Below, piece after piece: positions 9,141-18,246 of a stretch of 64,000 bases of DNA (positions within the stretch are counted from its first letter, which is position 1; the number at the start of each line of letters is the position of its first letter). The notes under the pieces were generated by a model. That model saw only the letters and a list, made by a program, of their open reading frames with translations. It did not search any database and had not been told where the DNA came from. A program made the translations under genes and the position numbers. Source of the DNA: CAIYRG01 sp964446945 (GTDB taxonomy: Bacteria > Pseudomonadota > Alphaproteobacteria > Micropepsales > Micropepsaceae); contig CAYUQO010000004.1 in NCBI GenBank assembly GCA_964446945.1, positions 124,001-188,000 on the forward strand, written 5' to 3'.

Positions 9141-10463
9141 TCAGTGTGATGCGTCTGCGGTCTGTTCCTTCGGCAACCCCGCCGGCGTCAGCGTGCCGTC
9201 GAGCCGATCCACCGCATATTCCAGCTGGAAATCTGCGTATTTCTTGCCTTCTTCCGGCCGAAGCGCGACCACCTTGGCCTTGGCGTGCACGCCTTCCGGA
9301 TCAAAATGCCCGGCCAGCGATGCCTCGTCGCGAATGCCTTCCTTATCCGCTTCTGCCTGCTCTTTGGCCGTCATGTTCGAAACCGCGAGGTCGGGTGTAA
9401 TCCCCACCGCCTGAATCGACCTTCCCGACGGCGTATAATATTTCGCCGTGGTCAAGCGCAGGGCACCGCCATCACGTCCACCAAGCGGAATGATGGTTTG
9501 AACCGAACCCTTGCCGAATGACGTATCGCCGATGATCGTGACGCGGTGATTGTCCTGGAGTGCTCCAGAGACAATCTCGGCTGCCGAAGCCGTCCCGCCA
9601 TTGATCAGCACTTCGAGCGGCTTGCCGCCGGTGAGATCACCGTTGCCCTTCACGTCGAAGCGCTCGTTGTCTTCCGGATTCCGGCCACGCGTGGAGACCA
9701 CGACGCCGCTGTTGAGGAAATCGCTCGAGACCTTGATCGCCTGATCGAGCAGACCACCCGGATTGTTCCTCATATCGAGAACGTAACCGCGGACATTGGG
9801 ACCAAGCTTGGCCTGGATATTGGCAATGGCCTTCCTGACGCCAGAGTCCGTGTTCTCGCTGAACGAGGCAATGCGGATGTAACCAATGTCGCCTTTGACC
9901 TCGGACTTGACGCTCTGCACCGGAATGATCTCACGCGTCAACGTCAGATCGAATGGCTGCTTTTCACCCGCGCGGACAACAGTGAACGTCACCCTGGAGC
10001 GGGCCGGACCGCGCATCTTTTCGACCGCATCAGTCAGTGAGGTACCCACGATGCTCACGCCATCGATGGCGGAGATGAAATCGCCGCTCTTGATTCCGGC
10101 ATGTGCGGCCGGAGTGTCATCCATCGCGGTCACGACCTTCAGCTGGCCATTTTCCGCCGTGACTTCGAGCCCGACGCCACCGAACTGTCCGGTGGTCTGG
10201 ATTTCCATGTCGGCCATTTCCTTGGGATCCATATAGGCCGAATGCGGATCAAGGGAGCTGACCATCCCGTTTATCGCGCCGCTGACGAGTTCGGAATCAC
10301 TTACCGGGCGGACATATTCAGCGCGGACGCGTTGAAAAGCTTCGCGGAAAAGATCGAGTCCGCGCGACCCCGTCGAATCGGCAGCCTGCGCGGCGGGAAA
10401 CAACGCCAATGCGCTGACCAAACCAGCCGCGACGCCCAACCCGCCGGAAATGTAATGTCTCAT
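9141..10463 (-). CDS. ctpA: C-terminal processing peptidase, S41 family
   Basis: 440 residues. A signal peptide (residues 1-27, ending AAQAA) is followed by an N-terminal helical region, a PDZ domain (around GVGLEVTAENGQLKVV to GIKSGDFISAIDG) and the S41 protease core. Catalytic residues are visible: Ser in GGTASAAEIVSGAL and Lys in FGKGSVQTI. These periplasmic proteases trim or degrade envelope proteins from the C-terminus. The gene is followed by a strong hairpin terminator and preceded by a 267-bp gap, so it appears monocistronic. I see none of the envC/rlmH neighbours that often accompany it in related bacteria. Confidence 0.93.
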   Translation of the reverse strand: MRHYISGGLGVAAGLVSALALFPAAQAADSTGSRGLDLFREAFQRVRAEYVRPVSDSELVSGAINGMVSSLDPHSAYMDPKEMADMEIQTTGQFGGVGLEVTAENGQLKVVTAMDDTPAAHAGIKSGDFISAIDGVSIVGTSLTDAVEKMRGPARSRVTFTVVRAGEKQPFDLTLTREIIPVQSVKSEVKGDIGYIRIASFSENTDSGVRKAIANIQAKLGPNVRGYVLDMRNNPGGLLDQAIKVSSDFLNSGVVVSTRGRNPEDNERFDVKGNGDLTGGKPLEVLINGGTASAAEIVSGALQDNHRVTIIGDTSFGKGSVQTIIPLGGRDGGALRLTTAKYYTPSGRSIQAVGITPDLAVSNMTAKEQAEADKEGIRDEASLAGHFDPEGVHAKAKVVALRPEEGKKYADFQLEYAVDRLDGTLTPAGLPKEQTADASH

Positions 10464-10730
10464 GCTCTACCTTTGCCTTTCCCATTTAAAACCCGCTGCC
10501 GGATGGCCGCACAAAGCCAGACTCCGGCTGTCGCAGAAGCTCGTCGCCGAGTTTCTCCACACCTCAAGATCGCAAATTTGGAAGCCGATGCGCTCTCGCA
10601 GCTATCGTCAGGATGATACGCGGAAGCGTTTCAAGATCAACGCAAAACGCAAGTTTCGTCAGATCGATCCGTACACAAATGCGCGACTCTGTCCGGCAAA
10701 GCTGCTCTCGCTTTCCGAAAATTTCAAAAT
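10464..10730. other. Intergenic region upstream of ctpA
   Basis: 267 bp without a convincing gene between namA and ctpA, both leftward. The part near 10620-10735 is richer in A and T than its surroundings. It presumably carries the ctpA promoter, but I could not identify clear promoter boxes. The short open frames that cross it are not supported by any family resemblance. Confidence 0.5.
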
Positions 10731-11810
10731 TCAGGGGACGCGATGATATTGCGCCGGAAGTACCCCGCGGTAATCCGTCCGGCCAAGCGCCTTTGCCGCA
10801 TGGAAAGGCCAATGCGGATCATCCAGCATCGCTCTGGCCAGCAGCACCAAATCTGTTTGCCCATCGCGGATAATGCTTTCTGCCTGCTGCGGCTCGGTGA
10901 TTTGCCAGCTGACGGCCGTCGCTATTCCGGTCTCACGTTTTAGACGTTCGGCAATCGGCACCATGAATGCGGGGCCATAGGGCACACCCGATACGTCCGG
11001 CGAGTTACCGCCAAGGCTCGGATCGATAACATCCAGCCCCAGTGATTTCAGGCGTCGCACCAGCTCAATCGATTCCTCAATCGGATGACCATCGGGATGA
11101 AAATCCGTCATGCCCAGACGGACGGAAAGCACCAACCGCTCCGGCCAGACCGCACGCACGGCAGTAAAGGTCTCAATGATAAACCGGGCGCGCCCCTCAA
11201 ACCTGCCGCCATACTCATCATTGCGATGATTGGCGATCGGCGAAAGAAAGCTTTGGCCGAGATAGCCATGCGCGAAATGCAATTCCAGCCATTCAAAGCC
11301 CGCCCCTAATGCGCGCTGCGCCGCTGAGACGAAATCTGCCTGCACGCGCGCAATATCGGCTTTGGTCATGGCAGACGGCACGCGGGTGAGTGCCGCGCCG
11401 AACGGAATGGCCGAAGGTCCAATTGGCTGCCAGGCTTCCGGATCACCTTCCGGCAGATTGCCTTGTCCGCGCCAGGGCGCATAGGCGGACGCCTTGCGTC
11501 CGGCATGTGCAAGCTGAATGCCCGGCACCGCACCCTGCGCTTTTATGAATTGCGCGATGCGGCCAAATCGTTCGGCATGCGCGTGCGACCATAGACCGGT
11601 GCAGCCGGGGGTGATTCGCCCTTCCGGCGATACCGCCGTGGCCTCGGCAATCACCAGCGCAGCGCCGCCTATGGCGCGGGCGCCCAGGTGCACCAGATGC
11701 CAATCCGTGGGCAGCCCGTCCTGCGCCGAATACTGGCACATCGGGGAAACACAGATACGATTGCGAAGGGTGACGTCATGAAGTGAAAAGGGCGAGAACA
11801 GCGATGCCAT
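10731..11810 (-). CDS. namA: NADH:flavin oxidoreductase, Old Yellow Enzyme (YqjM/NamA type)
   Basis: 359 residues, a TIM-barrel FMN enzyme that reduces activated C=C bonds with NAD(P)H. The start FSPFSLHDVTLRNRICVSPMCQYSA and the paired substrate-binding histidines in ELHFAHGYLGQSFLSP are typical. QLAHAGRKAS and VSWQITEP near the C-terminus place it with the YqjM-like subgroup, where the Cys in SPMCQY tunes the flavin. It stands alone between the ctpA promoter region and a divergent small lipoprotein gene. Substrate unknown; stress defence against unsaturated carbonyls is a family-level inference. The specific symbol is by similarity. Confidence 0.9.
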   Translation of the reverse strand: MASLFSPFSLHDVTLRNRICVSPMCQYSAQDGLPTDWHLVHLGARAIGGAALVIAEATAVSPEGRITPGCTGLWSHAHAERFGRIAQFIKAQGAVPGIQLAHAGRKASAYAPWRGQGNLPEGDPEAWQPIGPSAIPFGAALTRVPSAMTKADIARVQADFVSAAQRALGAGFEWLELHFAHGYLGQSFLSPIANHRNDEYGGRFEGRARFIIETFTAVRAVWPERLVLSVRLGMTDFHPDGHPIEESIELVRRLKSLGLDVIDPSLGGNSPDVSGVPYGPAFMVPIAERLKRETGIATAVSWQITEPQQAESIIRDGQTDLVLLARAMLDDPHWPFHAAKALGRTDYRGVLPAQYHRVP

Positions 11811-11895
11811 GGATAAACCGGGTGTGTGCGGAAGAGTCTTATGGGAACTCCCCCGCGCCTTGCAACCCTGCTTAAGGAGGCGGAGGCCCTGAACC

Positions 11896-12171
11896 GTGAT
11901 TCGGTTCGGCAGTATTTTGGCAGTGCTATTTGCCGGAATCTGGATCGCCGGGTGTGTCAGCGTTGACGAGCGGCAGCTCTAATCCGGCGTCTATGTCATC
12001 GCGACGCCTGCGAGCGAGTTCCTGAACAATGAGGATCGCGCCCGCGTCATTCTGGACCTCAGGGCGAAGGAGCTGTGTCCCCCCAAGGGGTTCAAGCGAT
12101 TCCGCGAAGATCGGGGCGGCGATACCAAAGGCATTGAAATCATGGCATGGCAGGTGGCGTGCACGGCGTGA
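11896..12171 (+). pseudogene. Small lipoprotein gene interrupted by an in-frame TAA
   Basis: From a GTG at 11896, after purine-rich AAGGAGG and GGAGG, the frame encodes a lipoprotein signal: a hydrophobic ILAVLFAGIWIAG core and a lipobox Cys at codon 20. At 11980-11982 it meets TAA. The same frame then continues without another stop for 62 codons to TGA at 12169, with protein-like content (SGVYVIATPASEF, ARVILDLRAKELCPP, MAWQVACTA). If the TAA were a sense codon the product would be 90 residues, with two Cys suited to a disulfide in the mature part. pyrE follows 84 bp downstream. A nonsense mutation, recoding or a sequencing error are all possible. No family name recognised. Confidence 0.65.
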
Positions 12172-12255
12172 AAGCCTGTGCAAAACACGTTCCAATCGAG
12201 GCGAAACGTCCCTGAATCATGTATCGGGATCGGACCAACTCTGCGAGGACAATCC

Positions 12256-12822
12256 ATGAATGCCCACACGCCGCGAGGCATGACGAAAAGCGAACAGCGC
12301 CTGCTGGAGATCATCCGTCAGAAGTCCTTCCTGCGGGGGCAGTTCAAACTCGCTTCCGGTGCGATGAGCGACTACTACCTCGACATGAAACCCACGAGCT
12401 TTGACCCGGAAGGCGCATCGCTCATCGGCGAAGTCATTTGCGGAATGCTCGCCAATGACAACGATGTGGATTCAATCGGCGGGCTCGAACTCGGAGCGGT
12501 GCCGATTGTTGCGGCCGTGTGTGCAGCAAGCTGGCCCAAGCACCCGGTATCCGGATTTGTCGTGCGCAAGGAAGCGAAGGATCACGGGACCGCACGCAAG
12601 ATCGATGGCAATTTCAAGCCGAATTCCCGGGTCGTGCTGATCGAAGATGTGACGACCAAAGGCGGTTCTGTCATGCAGGCCGTCCATGCCGTCCGCGCGC
12701 AAGGTGCCGTGATCAAGCGGATCATCACCATTGTCGACAGACTGGAAGGGGCGCGAGACAGCCTCAAGGCTGAGGGTCTCGAACTCGCGCCGATTTTCAC
12801 CACCAAGGACCTGATGGGCTAG
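12256..12822 (+). CDS. pyrE: Orotate phosphoribosyltransferase
   Basis: 188 residues. It makes orotidine 5'-phosphate from orotate and PRPP in pyrimidine synthesis. The PRPP-binding signature is clear (VVLIEDVTTKGGSVMQAV), with the catalytic-loop VVRKEAKDHG before it and the substrate-binding FKLASGAMSDYYLDMK near the N-terminus. The open frame extends 26 codons upstream, but the ATG at 12256 is preceded by GCGAGGA and matches the usual length. It converges on the RND transporter gene with only 8 bp between stop codons. Confidence 0.95.
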   Translation: MNAHTPRGMTKSEQRLLEIIRQKSFLRGQFKLASGAMSDYYLDMKPTSFDPEGASLIGEVICGMLANDNDVDSIGGLELGAVPIVAAVCAASWPKHPVSGFVVRKEAKDHGTARKIDGNFKPNSRVVLIEDVTTKGGSVMQAVHAVRAQGAVIKRIITIVDRLEGARDSLKAEGLELAPIFTTKDLMG

Positions 12823-12830
12823 ACTGGTCG

Positions 12831-15800
12831 TTACTCCGCGGAGGCGGGAACGTTGCGTGTCAGGAGCCGTCCGGTCCAGTTGCTCGGCACGTCGAGATAA
12901 CCATAAATCACCGGCGTGATGTAAAGTGTCAGGGCTTGGGACAGAACGAGTCCGCCGACAACGGCGAGACCAAGGGGTTGGCGTCCCGCGCCTCCCTGGC
13001 CGAAGCCCAGCGCAATCGGCAGGCTGCCCATCAGCGCGGCAAGCGTCGTCATCATGATCGGACGGAACCGGATCACCGCCGCTTCGATGATCGCGTTATG
13101 CGCATCAACGCCATGCTCGCGTTCCCTCACGAGCGCGAAATCGATCATCATGATCGCATTTTTCTTCACAATGCCGACCAGCATGATCATGCCGACGAAG
13201 GCATAAAGCGTCAGCGGCGAGCCGAACAGGCGAAGCGTCAACAGCGCGCCAACGGCGGCAGATGGCAGGCCGGAAAGGATCGTGAGCGGATGAATAAAGC
13301 TCTCGTACAAAATACCCAGCACGATGTAGACGACAAGGATAGCTCCGAGCAGCAGGTACCCCATGCCCTGCATGGAATCCTGAAAGGCGCGCGCCGTACC
13401 CTGGAATGATCCCTGCACTCCGGCAGGCAGCCCGATCTCATTTTTTACCTGGTCAATTTTATCCAGCGCGTCGCTCAACGCGACGCCAGGCGGGAGGCTG
13501 AAGGAGATCGTCACGGCCGGCAACTCGCCGAAATGATTGACCGCAAGCGGCGATGTGCCATCCGACAACTTCGCCACCGCCCCAAACGGCACCAGCGCCG
13601 AAGTTGCAGCTGCCCCAAACGGCAGCAGACTGGTGTTCGACCCTGCGCCGGTGAGATAAAGCCGTTGCAGCGCGCCAGCATCCTCCTGGAACTGCGGCAA
13701 CAGTTCCAGGATGACGTGAATCTGGTCGGAGTTTGTATTGATCAGGGAAATCTGCTGGCCCCCGAACGACGCTCCGAGCGCAGTCTCGATCTCCTGCATC
13801 GAGACTCCGAGTGCGGAAGCGCGGTCGCGATCAACATCCACATGCAACGAGGGCGTTGTCAGATCGAGATCGCTGCTGACATCGAGCAGACCCGGCACCT
13901 TCGCCAATGCGTCCTGAAACTTCGTTGACGCGGTGTAAAGCTCACGGGCATCCGTGTCTGTCAGCGTATACTGATACTGTGCCTTGCTGATCAACCCGCC
14001 GATCGTCAGGATCGGCCGGTTCTGCAAATAGATGTTGATGCCCGGAATCCGCGCGAATTTGCGCCTGAGCTCGGCCATGACGCCGTCAATCGAGAGTCTT
14101 TCCGAACGCGGCTTCAACGCGATCCGGAATGTACCCTGATTGACCCCGCCACGCGCGCCGCCCGATCCCACGGCGGTCATCGCACCCGCGACATTTGGGT
14201 CGGACCACAATATCTGCGCCGCCTGCATCTGGTGACGCATCATTTCTGCAAACGAAATTCCGTTGGCGCCTTCGGTGTTCGCGGTTAATTGCCCAATGTC
14301 GTCGCTCGGCAGGAAATCTTCGGGCAAGGCACGGAACAGCACGACCGTCGCAACGATGCTCGTCGCAAACAGAGCCAGAATGACCGGTTTGTGGTTCAAC
14401 GACCAGCGCAGCGAGCGCTCGTAACCATTGCGTATGTGAATGAAGCCCGCTTCCGTCCAGCGGTAAAACGCACCGCGGTGTTTGCCGGCCTCCGCGCTCG
14501 CATCCGTCAACATCCGGCTGCATAGCATCGGTGTCAGCGTGATCGAAACCAGACCTGATACGATGATCGCGATCACGATGGTGACGGCGAATTCGTGCAG
14601 CAGCCGCCCGACGATTCCACCCATGAACAGAACCGGAATGAACACAGCAGCCAGGGAAACCGTCATCGACAGGATCGTAAACGCGATTTCGCGCGAACCC
14701 TTCATCGAGGCGTAATAAGGATTCTCGCCGGCCTCGACGTGACGCATGATGTTTTCCAGCATCACGATGGCATCGTCCACCACGAACCCGACGCAAAGCG
14801 TCAGCGCCATCAGCGACAGATTGTCGAGGTTGTAACCGAAGGCCGCCATTCCGGCGAAAGTGCCGGCGATGGTGACGGGCAGCGCAATCGACGGAATAAA
14901 TGTCGCCGCGACCGTCCGCAGAAACAGGAAAATCACACCGACAACGAGAAGTGTTGCAACGAATAACGTCGTTTGGACGTCGTGAATCGCCGCACGGATC
15001 GAGTCGCTGCGGTCGAGTGTGAGTTCGACATCGATGGATTGCGGCAATTGTGCGCGGATGCGCGGCATTGCCGCCTTGATCCGGTCGATCAGTGCGATGG
15101 TGTTGACGCCCGGCTGCCGGTTGACCCCGAGAATGACGCCAAGCCGCCCATTATACAGTCCGGCCAGACGTGGATTGTCCACTCCGTCAATCACCTTCGC
15201 GACGTCGGCAAATCGCACCGGAGCGCCGTTCCGATAGGTGATGATCTGGCGCATGTAATCGCTGGCTTTGACCAGTTGGCCCTGGGCCTGAATCACCGCC
15301 GACCGCGACCGCCCGTCGAGCTGGCCGGTCGCCAGATCCACGTTGGCACTGCGCACGGCATTGGCGACCTGATCGATTCCGATCCCGCGGACCGCCAGCG
15401 CATAGGGATCCACCTGAATGCGCACCGCAGGATGCGCCTGGCCGAAAATGTCAACATCGGCCACCCCATCGATTGTCGACAGTGCACGGACGATCACCGT
15501 TTCCGCATATTCATCGAGGGTCGCGAGGGGCAGTGTCGGCGATGTGACTGTGATCTGAAGGACGCTGTTCTCGGCCGGATTGACCTTCCGCACCGCGGGC
15601 GGCGACGGCAGATTGGTCGGCAGCGTCCTGCTCGCCTCCGATATCGCGCCCTGAACGTCCTGCTGCGCCGCATCGATGCTGCGATCGAGCCGGAATTGCA
15701 GCGTGATCTGTGTGCCCCCCAGGACGTTGATCGAACTCATCGAGTCGAGGCCCGGGATGAGGGAAAACTGCGCCTCGAGTGGAGTCGCGATCGATGCGGC

Positions 15801-15977
15801 CATGGTTTCGGGGTCCGCTCCGGGAAGGCCGGCGGAGACAACCACAGTCGGAAAATCGATTGACGGCAGTTCCGCGGCAGGCAGTTCGCGGTAACCGAAA
15901 ACTCCGCCAATCAACACCGCCAGTGTGACCAGAATTGTCATCACCGGCCGCCGGATGAAAATTTCGGAAATGTTCAT
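12831..15977 (-). CDS. RND-family efflux transporter permease (HAE-1/MdtB-like)
   Basis: 1048 residues, the full length of an inner-membrane RND pump. MNISEIFIRRPVMTILVTLAV opens the first helix. Large periplasmic loops lie between helices 1-2 and 7-8, and helix 4 carries the proton-relay VGFVVDDAIVMLENI. The opening resembles MdtB/MdtC-type pumps, which export drugs and amphiphiles by proton exchange. The ATG at 15977 follows GCAGGAA and removes 21 unneeded codons. RND pumps normally need a periplasmic adaptor encoded beside them; none is here. Upstream, 108 bp away, is a small lipoprotein gene; downstream is pyrE in the opposite direction. Substrate unknown. Confidence 0.93.
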   Translation of the reverse strand: MNISEIFIRRPVMTILVTLAVLIGGVFGYRELPAAELPSIDFPTVVVSAGLPGADPETMAASIATPLEAQFSLIPGLDSMSSINVLGGTQITLQFRLDRSIDAAQQDVQGAISEASRTLPTNLPSPPAVRKVNPAENSVLQITVTSPTLPLATLDEYAETVIVRALSTIDGVADVDIFGQAHPAVRIQVDPYALAVRGIGIDQVANAVRSANVDLATGQLDGRSRSAVIQAQGQLVKASDYMRQIITYRNGAPVRFADVAKVIDGVDNPRLAGLYNGRLGVILGVNRQPGVNTIALIDRIKAAMPRIRAQLPQSIDVELTLDRSDSIRAAIHDVQTTLFVATLLVVGVIFLFLRTVAATFIPSIALPVTIAGTFAGMAAFGYNLDNLSLMALTLCVGFVVDDAIVMLENIMRHVEAGENPYYASMKGSREIAFTILSMTVSLAAVFIPVLFMGGIVGRLLHEFAVTIVIAIIVSGLVSITLTPMLCSRMLTDASAEAGKHRGAFYRWTEAGFIHIRNGYERSLRWSLNHKPVILALFATSIVATVVLFRALPEDFLPSDDIGQLTANTEGANGISFAEMMRHQMQAAQILWSDPNVAGAMTAVGSGGARGGVNQGTFRIALKPRSERLSIDGVMAELRRKFARIPGINIYLQNRPILTIGGLISKAQYQYTLTDTDARELYTASTKFQDALAKVPGLLDVSSDLDLTTPSLHVDVDRDRASALGVSMQEIETALGASFGGQQISLINTNSDQIHVILELLPQFQEDAGALQRLYLTGAGSNTSLLPFGAAATSALVPFGAVAKLSDGTSPLAVNHFGELPAVTISFSLPPGVALSDALDKIDQVKNEIGLPAGVQGSFQGTARAFQDSMQGMGYLLLGAILVVYIVLGILYESFIHPLTILSGLPSAAVGALLTLRLFGSPLTLYAFVGMIMLVGIVKKNAIMMIDFALVREREHGVDAHNAIIEAAVIRFRPIMMTTLAALMGSLPIALGFGQGGAGRQPLGLAVVGGLVLSQALTLYITPVIYGYLDVPSNWTGRLLTRNVPASAE

Positions 15978-16085
15978 TTCCTGCTGCCCAGCCGCGCGCC
16001 CCACCGCCACAAGTGCTCGGGCGATGTTCCGCCCCGGCACTCTCTCAGGCCATGTCCGAAGTCGCTCTCCCCGAGAGGCGGGAAA

Positions 16086-16493
16086 TTAACGCGTCTGGCC
16101 CGGAGCATCCAGCGGGTCGAGATTGATCGTCACCTGATCCGGATAGGCGCTGTGGAAGTAGTCCACCGGCCCAAAGTCGGCGAGCAGAAACGCCGCCGGT
16201 CCGAGAGTGCCTCTTGTATCCGGCACGAGCACAACTCTTTTGTCCTTATAACCCGCGGCCGAGCAGAGAATTTCCAGCGAATCGTGAGTTCTCGGGACGG
16301 TCAATAACCTCCGGCCCGGATCATAAATTCCGGTCGGAGTGGCCGCCTGTAATGCCTGACACTGGGCCGTTTCCGGCGCGATGTTCAGCGTGATGTCCTG
16401 GGTTTGCGGGTTTTGCGGCTGCTGGTCACGCACCGCGGCACATCCTGCCACGGTCACGCCAAGTGCCAGAGACAACAATCCGAGCTTTTTCAA
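16086..16493 (-). CDS. Lipoprotein with PEGA-like segment
   Basis: 135 residues. The N-terminal signal ends in the lipobox VAGC (Cys 18), so the mature protein should be anchored to a membrane. The mature part holds RLLTVPRTHDSLEILCSAAGYKDKRVVLVP, which resembles the beta-strand PEGA-type segments seen in small surface lipoproteins. A hydrophobic/aromatic patch follows (GPAAFLLADFGPVDYFHSAYP). It lies upstream of the RND pump gene on the same strand with a 108-bp gap; co-expression is possible but there is no evidence of a physical link. Function unknown. Confidence 0.75.
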   Translation of the reverse strand: MKKLGLLSLALGVTVAGCAAVRDQQPQNPQTQDITLNIAPETAQCQALQAATPTGIYDPGRRLLTVPRTHDSLEILCSAAGYKDKRVVLVPDTRGTLGPAAFLLADFGPVDYFHSAYPDQVTINLDPLDAPGQTR

Positions 16494-16574
16494 TTTGCAC
16501 CCCAGCTTCGCGCGAGTGTTCGTCGCAATCCCGCATGGGCATAAACCAAAGCCACGAAATTACAATATCCGCGG

Positions 16575-17261
16575 TCAGCGCTCCGGCGGAGCCGTCACCG
16601 GGCCGGTTCGAGGAGCCCGCCCGGAAAAGGCATCGCTCAGAAATTGGCCAGCAAGAGCAAGGCCGAACGCGTCAATACCATGCGCCAACCCCTTGCTCAT
16701 ATGCCACTGCACGGGCACGCCATGGCCCGCCAGCGCATTTGCCGCCATCAACAGGGCCTGTGGCGGAACGACCTGATCGGCATCGCCGTGCACAAGCAAA
16801 ACGGGCGGACGGGCCGCATCCGGCGGTACAGTTTCCGTACCGACCAACACGCCGGAAAAGCCGACAATCGCGGCTGGAGCCACTGGGCGCCGCAGTCCGG
16901 CATAAAGCGACATCATTGTGCCCTGGCTGAATCCCACAAGCGCCAGTTTGTTGCCGGGCAAGCCGAGCCGCGCCAACTCGGCATCGATGAACGCATTCAA
17001 CAGTGGTGCAGCAGCCTCCGTCCCGCGCAGAGCTTCGTCAGGATCGATGCGGGATAATGGAAACCATTGATAGCCGGGTCCCATCGGATGACGCTGTGGT
17101 GCATTCGGAGCCACGAAGGCGGCGTGCGGCAGATAATTGCGCCAATGCGGCGCCAGTCCAATCAGGTCGTTGCCATCCGAGCCATAGCCGTGGCAGAGCA
17201 CGACCAGTTGGGCGGCAGCGCCAGAAGCGGGCGCAACACGTGGGCCATCAAGCGTGCTCAT
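16575..17261 (-). CDS. Alpha/beta hydrolase, carboxylesterase/phospholipase family
   Basis: 228 residues in the carboxylesterase (YpfH/EstB-like) group. LVVLCHGYGSDGNDL opens the fold with the oxyanion region. The nucleophile elbow is VGFSQGTM, the acid is in VHGDADQVVPP, and the base is His in KGLAHGIDAF. It probably cleaves short acyl esters in the cytoplasm; no signal peptide is present. Several starts are open upstream. I chose ATG 17261 because AGGAACAAGGA precedes it and it leaves 28 bp to the divergent gluQ start; an ATG at 17291 would overlap gluQ. Confidence 0.88.
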   Translation of the reverse strand: MSTLDGPRVAPASGAAAQLVVLCHGYGSDGNDLIGLAPHWRNYLPHAAFVAPNAPQRHPMGPGYQWFPLSRIDPDEALRGTEAAAPLLNAFIDAELARLGLPGNKLALVGFSQGTMMSLYAGLRRPVAPAAIVGFSGVLVGTETVPPDAARPPVLLVHGDADQVVPPQALLMAANALAGHGVPVQWHMSKGLAHGIDAFGLALAGQFLSDAFSGRAPRTGPVTAPPER

Positions 17262-17289
17262 TCCTTGTTCCTGCAAATGTTGACGGGCC

Positions 17290-18153
17290 ATGATTGTCAC
17301 CCGATTTGCGCCAAGTCCAACCGGATTTCTGCATATCGGGCATGCCTTTTCCGCGCTGTGTGCGTGGCAAGCTGCGCGCGAGAATGGCGGAAAATTCCTG
17401 CTCCGCATTGAAGATATCGACCTGACCCGCTGCAGACCCGAATTCGAGCAGGCGATCTTCGAGGACCTGTCGTGGTTGGGAATCGGCTGGGACACGCCTG
17501 TTCGGCGGCAATCGGAACATTTCGACGATTACACCCGGGCCATCCAGGAACTCGACGTTCGCGGGCTCGTGTATCCCTGCTTCTGCACGCGGCAGGAAAT
17601 CGCCGCCGAGATTGCCCGCGCGGCAGCCGCCCCACACGCCGACGAATTGTTCGGCGGCCGTTATCCCGGCATCTGCCGTACCCTGTCAGCTGAGGAACGG
17701 ACCAGGCGAATGGCCATTGGTAATGCCTACGCGTTGCGTCTCGACTGTGAAAAGGCTCTCGCTTCCATTGCAGCACAGGATCTCACTTTCGAGGAACTCG
17801 GTTCGGGACCGGACGGCCAGACTGGATACCAGCTGGCCCACCCGGAATGGCTCGGAGATATCGTGCTTGCGCGCAAGGAACTGCCGACGAGCTACCATCT
17901 CGCCGTTGTCGTCGATGATGGGTTGCAGGGCGTGACACTGGTGACGCGGGGCCAGGATCTCTTCACCGCGACTCACATCCAGCGGCTGTTGCAAGCCCTG
18001 CTCGGCATGCGCGCGCCACGCTATCTGCATCACCGCCTGATCCTCAATCGCGACGGAAAGAAGTTTTCCAAACGCGACAGCGCCGTCACGCTTCGAAGTT
18101 TGCGTCAGTCCGGCGCATCACTAGACGACATCCGGCGCATGATCGGAATGTAA
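17290..18153 (+). CDS. gluQ: Glutamyl-Q tRNA(Asp) synthetase
   Basis: 287 residues, a truncated glutamyl-tRNA synthetase paralogue that attaches glutamate to the queuosine base of tRNA(Asp). The class I signature APSPTGFLHIGHAFSAL is at the N-terminus and a KMSKS-like KKFSKRD near the C-terminus. The anticodon-binding domain of true GltX is absent. The zinc-site pattern of this family is present: CFC, then YPGIC about 35 residues later. No RBS can be read upstream because the start lies against the divergent esterase gene. Confidence 0.93.
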   Translation: MIVTRFAPSPTGFLHIGHAFSALCAWQAARENGGKFLLRIEDIDLTRCRPEFEQAIFEDLSWLGIGWDTPVRRQSEHFDDYTRAIQELDVRGLVYPCFCTRQEIAAEIARAAAAPHADELFGGRYPGICRTLSAEERTRRMAIGNAYALRLDCEKALASIAAQDLTFEELGSGPDGQTGYQLAHPEWLGDIVLARKELPTSYHLAVVVDDGLQGVTLVTRGQDLFTATHIQRLLQALLGMRAPRYLHHRLILNRDGKKFSKRDSAVTLRSLRQSGASLDDIRRMIGM

Positions 18154-18246
18154 CGAGCATCACGCAGAATTTCGGGCGCTCCGAATGGCGTAGCCCGCCA
18201 TTTTGTTGCAAGTTGGCTCAGGGCCACACGGCCAAACAGGCGCGCA

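Noticed and set aside
14973..15863. 296-codon open frame on the plus strand
   Set aside because: Antisense to the RND permease; rich in Arg, Asp and His with no recognisable domain.
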